Shown here in pieces: positions 60,329-64,000 of a stretch of 64,000 nucleotides of DNA. Every line of letters starts with the position of its first letter. The stretch's first letter is position 1. This DNA comes from CAMLHU01 sp049680185. Its GTDB lineage: Bacteria; Gemmatimonadota; Gemmatimonadetes; Gemmatimonadales; GWC2-71-9. Below the pieces are notes generated by a model, which had not been told where the DNA came from, did no database searches, and saw only the letters and a program-made list of their open reading frames with translations. The stretch covers positions 1 to 64,000 of the forward strand of contig JBAUHI010000027.1 in the NCBI GenBank assembly GCA_049680185.1. The letters run 5' to 3'. The position numbers were made by a program, and so were the translations under genes.

Positions 60329-60357
60329 TTGACAGTCAACAGGTAAGCTCGTAGAGT
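60329..60357 (+). promoter_or_regulatory. putative promoter of the HU gene
   Basis: Consensus TTGACA at 60329-60334, 17-bp spacer, TAGAGT at 60352-60357. This is the best -35 match in the window. Confidence 0.7.
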
Positions 60358-60413
60358 CTCCTGCGTCCGCCCCGATTGCCGGGGCGCTTCCGGAACCCCG
60401 GCGGAGGGGACGC

Positions 60414-60737
60414 ATGACCAAGGCAGATCTCGTCGAGCAAGTCACCGCGTCCATCGCCCGCACGGCCGGCCCGATGATCTCCAAGAAGGACTGCGCCCGC
60501 GTGGTGGACGCATTCCTCGATGCCGTGAAGGATGCCCTCAAGGCCCAGCACAACATCGAAGTGCGGGGGTTCGGCACCTTCAAGATCCGGCGCCGGAAGA
60601 CCCGGATGGCGCGCAATCCTCGCACCGGCGACCCAGTGGAAGTCGCCGCTCGGCCAGTGCCGGTGTTCAAGCCCAGCAAGGAGTTGCGAGCTTTGGTGGC
60701 GGAAGAGGACGCCCCCACCGAGCAGCCGGTCTCCTGA
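60414..60737 (+). CDS. HU/IHF-family DNA-binding protein
   Basis: The 107-residue protein starts MTKADLVEQV and has the DNA-binding arm RGFGTFKIRRRKTRMARNPRTG split by the loop, then VPVFKPSKELR. A 15-residue acidic/Ser tail (VAEEDAPTEQPVS) follows the usual end. It is a nucleoid protein. HU or IHF identity cannot be told. It has its own promoter and terminator. Confidence 0.95.
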   Translation: MTKADLVEQVTASIARTAGPMISKKDCARVVDAFLDAVKDALKAQHNIEVRGFGTFKIRRRKTRMARNPRTGDPVEVAARPVPVFKPSKELRALVAEEDAPTEQPVS

Positions 60738-60762
60738 TCCGGGCCGTCGCATATTTCCCCGG

Positions 60763-60785
60763 GGGCCGCTCTGAGGCGGCCCTTT
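60763..60785 (+). terminator. Rho-independent terminator of the HU gene
   Basis: GGGCCGC (60763-60769), loop TCTGAG, GCGGCCC (60776-60782), then TTT. The T-run is short. Confidence 0.75.
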
Positions 60786-60804
60786 GCATTTCCTCGGAGT
60801 CCAC

Positions 60805-61068
60805 GTGCCCTCATCCCGATCGGTCACCGTCACGGTCAGGTTCCTGGCGCGCTACGCGGAGCTCGCCGGTCAGGACACGGTGACGGTCACGGCCCCGATC
60901 CCCGCCACCGTCGATTCGGTGCTTGTCCGCCTCCGCGAGGTCCACCCGTCGGCCAGTCGGCTCCCGTCCAAGCCGTTGTGCGCGCGCAACTTCCGGCAGG
61001 TCCTGGGGGCTGAATCGGTGGCCGATGGCGACGAGATCGCGCTGCTCCCACCGATGTCGGGCGGCTGA
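60805..61068 (+). CDS. moaD: Molybdopterin synthase small subunit MoaD
   Basis: The 87-residue ubiquitin-like protein has VRFLARYAELAG and ends PPMSGG, the C-terminal Gly-Gly that is thiocarboxylated. GGAG sits upstream of GTG 60805, chosen over an in-frame TTG at 60784 that lies within the HU terminator. It precedes moaE and moaA. Confidence 0.92.
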   Translation: MPSSRSVTVTVRFLARYAELAGQDTVTVTAPIPATVDSVLVRLREVHPSASRLPSKPLCARNFRQVLGAESVADGDEIALLPPMSGG

Positions 61069-61069
61069 G

Positions 61070-61516
61070 ATGCCGTTCCTCACCGAGCAGGACCTGAGCA
61101 TCGATGATCTTGCCGCCCTGGTCGCGGCACCTGATCGCGGGGCCATCGTGTCCTTCGTCGGGACGGTGCGCGATCACCACGCCGGTCGGAGCGTGCTGCG
61201 GCTGGAGTACTCGGCCTACCCCGAAATGGCGGAAATGGAGTGCGAGGCGGTGGTCCTGGAGGCCCAGCGGCGCTGGTCGGTCGCCGTTGCCCTGCGGCAC
61301 CGGACCGGCCAGTTGGTCGTGGGCGACGCGGCGGTGGCGGTGGTCGTGGCGGCGGCGCATCGGGACGTGGCCTTCGACGCCTGCCGTTTCGTGATCGACG
61401 AAGTGAAACGGCGAGTGCCGATCTGGAAGAAGGAGTTCTACGCCGACGGATCGGTGGCATGGGTCGATCCGACCGCGTCCGGCGGCACCGTCCCTTCGGA
61501 GCGTCCCGATGCCTGA
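61070..61516 (+). CDS. moaE: Molybdopterin synthase large subunit MoaE
   Basis: The 148-residue protein has FVGTVRDHHAG, LEYSAYPEMAE, HRTGQLVVGDAAV and PIWKKEFYADG with the catalytic Lys. With MoaD it forms molybdopterin from cPMP. One base separates it from moaD and it overlaps moaA by 8. Confidence 0.95.
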   Translation: MPFLTEQDLSIDDLAALVAAPDRGAIVSFVGTVRDHHAGRSVLRLEYSAYPEMAEMECEAVVLEAQRRWSVAVALRHRTGQLVVGDAAVAVVVAAAHRDVAFDACRFVIDEVKRRVPIWKKEFYADGSVAWVDPTASGGTVPSERPDA

Positions 61517-62558
61517 TCGCTCCGCCACAGCGACCCTCCGCCCCTCCGACCGCCTCGGCCGCCCCCTCCGCTCGCTCCGCATCTCGGTGACCGATCGGTG
61601 CAACCTTCGGTGCCGCTACTGCATGCCCGAGGACGAGTACACCTGGCTGCCCAAGGACTCGATCCTCTCTTTCGAGGAGATCGCGCGCCTGGCCCGAGTG
61701 TTCGCGGTGCTGGGCGTCGATCGGCTCCGGCTCACTGGCGGCGAGCCCCTGATGCGTCGCGACCTGCCGGCGCTCGTCAAGCTGCTCCACTCCGAGGTGG
61801 GACCGAAGGACCTGGCGCTTACCACCAACGGTCTCCTGCTTGCAGAGGCGGCGCCGGCGCTCAAGAGCGCCGGGCTCGAGCGAGTGACGGTCAGTCTCGA
61901 TACGCTCCGTTCCGACCGGGCCCGGGAGTTCTCCCGCACCACCCGCCACTCAGACATCGTGGACGGGATCAAAGCGGCGGTCGCGATCGGATTTACGCCG
62001 GTCAAGCTCAATGCCGTCGTGATCCGCGGCTTCAACGATGACGAGCTGGTCGACCTCCTCGATTTTGCGCGCGAGGTCGGCGCCGAGATGCGCTTCATCG
62101 AGTATATGGATGTGGGGGGCGCCACGCGGTGGCGGATGGAGGATGTGGTACCGCTGGCGGAGCTCCTGGAGCGGATCGGCGCGGCGCGGGGCGAGGTGGT
62201 GCCGGTAACCGGGCGGGGGAGTGCGCCAGCAGACCGGTTCCAGCTGTCCGACGGGACCGTGTTCGGCGTCGTGGCCAGCACCACGGCACCCTTTTGCCGA
62301 GATTGTGACCGAGGTCGGCTCACCGCCGATGGTACATTCCTGAGTTGCCTTTACGCGCGGGACGGGCTCGACCTCAGGGCCCCGCTTCGCGCCGGAGCGA
62401 CCGACGCGGAACTCACCGCGCTGATCGCCGATCGTTGGACCGCCCGGGAGGACCGCGGCGCAGAGGAGCGCCTCGAGGCGCCCGAGCGTGGCGTGTTGGT
62501 GCCGCTCGCAGGGCTCCGGAGCGATCCGCACCGAGAAATGCACACGAGAGGCGGGTAA
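61509..62558 (+). CDS. moaA: GTP 3',8-cyclase MoaA
   Basis: The 349-residue radical-SAM enzyme has CNLRCRYC (first 4Fe-4S), LTGGEPLMR, and the C-terminal cluster CRDCDRGRLTADGTFLSC, ending in the conserved GG tail (MHTRGG). It makes the first Moco intermediate. Its partner moaC is not in the window. Residues 4-24 come from a CTCCGCC-type low-complexity tract. Confidence 0.96.
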   Translation: MPDRSATATLRPSDRLGRPLRSLRISVTDRCNLRCRYCMPEDEYTWLPKDSILSFEEIARLARVFAVLGVDRLRLTGGEPLMRRDLPALVKLLHSEVGPKDLALTTNGLLLAEAAPALKSAGLERVTVSLDTLRSDRAREFSRTTRHSDIVDGIKAAVAIGFTPVKLNAVVIRGFNDDELVDLLDFAREVGAEMRFIEYMDVGGATRWRMEDVVPLAELLERIGAARGEVVPVTGRGSAPADRFQLSDGTVFGVVASTTAPFCRDCDRGRLTADGTFLSCLYARDGLDLRAPLRAGATDAELTALIADRWTAREDRGAEERLEAPERGVLVPLAGLRSDPHREMHTRGG

Positions 62559-62559
62559 C

Positions 62560-63306
62560 GTGACCGAGATCGCGATCCAGACCAGGGACGGCGCCTGTCG
62601 CAGCTTCGTGTACCGGCCAGCGGGAAAGGGGCCGTGGCCCGCGGTGCTGGTGTACATGGATGGGATCGGGATCCGGCCCGCCGTGCTGGAGCTGGGTGAG
62701 CGGCTCGCCAGCCACGACTACTTCGTGCTCCTCCCCGACCTGTTCTATCGATCGGGCCCCTATGCCCCGATGGACCCGCATACGGTCTTCTCGGTGCCGG
62801 AACAGCGCAAGGTGCTGATGGAGAAGTTCTTCGCACCGGCGACTTCCGCGAATATCATGTCGGACACGCAGGCGTTCCTGGAGTACCTTGCCGCCCAGCC
62901 CGACGTCCGGCGTGGTGCCATCGGGACGACGGGGTACTGCATGGGAGGCCGGATGTCGCTGATCGCGGCGGGGACTTTTCCGGACCGCATCTCGGCCGCG
63001 GCATCCTATCACGGTAGCCGCCTGGCGAACGACGCACCCGACAGTCCGCACCTGCTGGCGCCCAAGATGCGTGCGAAGGTGTATGTGGCCGGAGCGATCG
63101 AAGATGCATCGTTCCCCGACGATATGAAGGCCGAGCTCGAACGCGCGCTCACCGATGCGCACGTGGCTCATACCGTCGAGACCTATCAGGCCAAGCACGG
63201 CTGGGTCTTCCGGGATACGCCGGTGTACGATGCCGCCGCGGCCGAGCGGCATTGGAAGACACTGCTGGCGCTGTTCGGCTCGACTCTGCAGACTGGCCAC
63301 GCCTGA
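62560..63306 (+). CDS. Dienelactone hydrolase-family protein
   Basis: The 248-residue alpha/beta hydrolase has the nucleophile elbow GYCMGG with Cys rather than Ser, as in dienelactone hydrolases, and a late His in KHGWVF. It may hydrolyse cyclic esters or lactones. Substrate is unknown. GTG start is one base after moaA, with GAGAGGCGGG upstream. The link to molybdenum genes is positional only. Confidence 0.85.
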   Translation: MTEIAIQTRDGACRSFVYRPAGKGPWPAVLVYMDGIGIRPAVLELGERLASHDYFVLLPDLFYRSGPYAPMDPHTVFSVPEQRKVLMEKFFAPATSANIMSDTQAFLEYLAAQPDVRRGAIGTTGYCMGGRMSLIAAGTFPDRISAAASYHGSRLANDAPDSPHLLAPKMRAKVYVAGAIEDASFPDDMKAELERALTDAHVAHTVETYQAKHGWVFRDTPVYDAAAAERHWKTLLALFGSTLQTGHA

Positions 63307-63369
63307 TCGCAGCGACCAAGTGCCCGTTCACCGTTCATTATTCGCCGTTCTCCGTCCACCGGTCCCCGA

Positions 63370-63948
63370 ATGCTCCATATCGCGTTGCTCGAACCCCAGA
63401 TCCCGCCCAACACCGGCAACATCGCCCGGCTCTGCGCCGCCACTGATACCGCACTCCACCTGGTCGAGCCGCTCGGGTTCTCCATCGACGACAAGCACCT
63501 GAAACGCGCCGGGCTCGACTACTGGGACAAGGTGGACCTCTGGCGTCATCCGACCTGGTTCGATTTCCGGAACGCCATCTCGCGGGAGCGCTGTATCTAT
63601 TTCTCCGCGCACGGCGGCCAGGACTACCTCGAGGCGCCGTACCGGGCCAACAGCGTACTGGTCTTCGGGCGTGAGGACACCGGGCTCCCCGCCCGCATCC
63701 TCGAGAAGCATCCGGAGCAGTGCTACCGGATCCCGATGCCGGGAGACGTGCGCTCGCTCAACCTGGCCACCGCCGCGGGGATCGTGCTCTACGAGGCGAT
63801 GCGGCAGATCGGGCGAGGCAAAGAAGTGCCGGTGGCGGACGATCCCGACGGCCAGGTGGCGACCGGCGCCACCGCCCCTGGGGCGAGCGCGAAGAAGCCG
63901 GGGCGGAGCCGGACTCGACGGGGTGGAGTGGGGCGCAAACGGGCCTGA
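63370..63948 (+). CDS. trmL: tRNA (cytidine/uridine-34)-2'-O-methyltransferase TrmL
   Basis: The 192-residue SPOUT enzyme has LLEPQIPPNTGNIARLCAAT split over the knot, FGREDTGLP and IPMPGDVRSLNLATAAGIVLYEA. It methylates the wobble base of tRNA-Leu. It has a 35-residue basic, low-complexity C-terminal extension (SRTRRGGVGRKRA). The 63 bases before it are a GTTCACC/CGTTC-type simple tract. Only about 50 bases remain to the right edge and I see no gene in them. Confidence 0.92.
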   Translation: MLHIALLEPQIPPNTGNIARLCAATDTALHLVEPLGFSIDDKHLKRAGLDYWDKVDLWRHPTWFDFRNAISRERCIYFSAHGGQDYLEAPYRANSVLVFGREDTGLPARILEKHPEQCYRIPMPGDVRSLNLATAAGIVLYEAMRQIGRGKEVPVADDPDGQVATGATAPGASAKKPGRSRTRRGGVGRKRA

Positions 63949-64000
63949 GGAGCACGGCAGCGGGCGGCGAGATCGCGGAGGCGGGCTCGCCGGGGGGACG

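Noticed and set aside
60784..60804. TTG 60784 as the moaD start
   Set aside because: It falls inside the HU terminator. GTG 60805 has a GGAG sequence upstream.

Overview
The window is about two-thirds GC, densely packed and almost entirely coding. It looks like chromosomal DNA of a free-living Gram-negative-type bacterium. Signs of an outer membrane are several lipoproteins, a TonB-receptor-like beta-barrel and a second predicted barrel. The combination of many ATGA/GTGA/TTGA translational overlaps, a large membrane Ser/Thr kinase, lipoprotein-type proteases and an RNase E/G with an interrupted S1 domain fits Gemmatimonadota best. That assignment is an inference from gene style and was not tested by phylogeny. 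I see no rRNA, insertion sequence, prophage or CRISPR. One tRNA (Leu, anticodon CAA) is present.

Layout. 1-280: a 56-bp tandem repeat and a promoter. 281-9125: ptsN-aspS, then a tightly overlapping run phoH, HD-domain membrane protein, ybeY, two CBS/CorC-type proteins and mgtE (RNA maturation and divalent-cation handling). 9198-21564: an acyl-CoA catabolic locus. It holds MeaB GTPase, acyl-CoA mutase large subunit, a bacterial eRF1-like protein, a HAD hydrolase, the mutase B12 subunit, an acyl-CoA carboxylase carboxyltransferase, a tripeptidyl-peptidase-II-like lipoprotein protease, AtuA, an AtuA-like small protein, an enoyl-CoA hydratase and a 54-residue membrane protein. 21592-28546: Ser/Thr kinase (minus strand), RecQ, acyl-CoA dehydrogenase, MOSC protein. 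28547-32049: a low-complexity tract, a long leader, RNase E/G, then rplU-rpmA with a terminator. 32124-36951: a small coiled-coil protein, a striking 71-bp-period hairpin array, and four minus-strand genes (two amidohydrolases, a secreted protein, a glycerophosphodiesterase). 37024-38620: ECF sigma, anti-sigma and a periplasmic sensor-like protein. 38719-44495: tRNA-Leu, lipoprotein, barrel, leucyl aminopeptidase, TonB-type receptor. 44574-54381: a long housekeeping run: yicC, gmk, rpoZ, coaBC, UDG4, dnaB, radA, ispD, tsaC, YwlE-like phosphatase, aroE, comF-like. 54442-60316: gap, pgk, a beta-propeller lipoprotein, tpiA, secG, carA. 60329-63948: HU, moaD-moaE-moaA, dienelactone hydrolase, trmL.

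How it fits together. The 9-21 kb locus plus the acyl-CoA dehydrogenase at 26.7 kb reads as degradation of branched-chain or isoprenoid acyl-CoAs: dehydrogenation, carboxylation, hydration, then B12-dependent carbon-skeleton rearrangement with its GTPase chaperone. No biotin carboxylase subunit or HMG-CoA lyase is in view. The mutase carries the Phe and Gln that distinguish isobutyryl-CoA mutase from methylmalonyl-CoA mutase, so the usual annotation may be wrong. The most unusual features are the 32.5-kb hairpin array, the eRF1-like protein inside the mutase operon, the S1-splitting insertion in RNase E/G, and an amidohydrolase pair in which one member has lost its metal-binding motif. Several promoters with near-consensus spacing were read by eye, and three share a TTGCCG-type -35 box.
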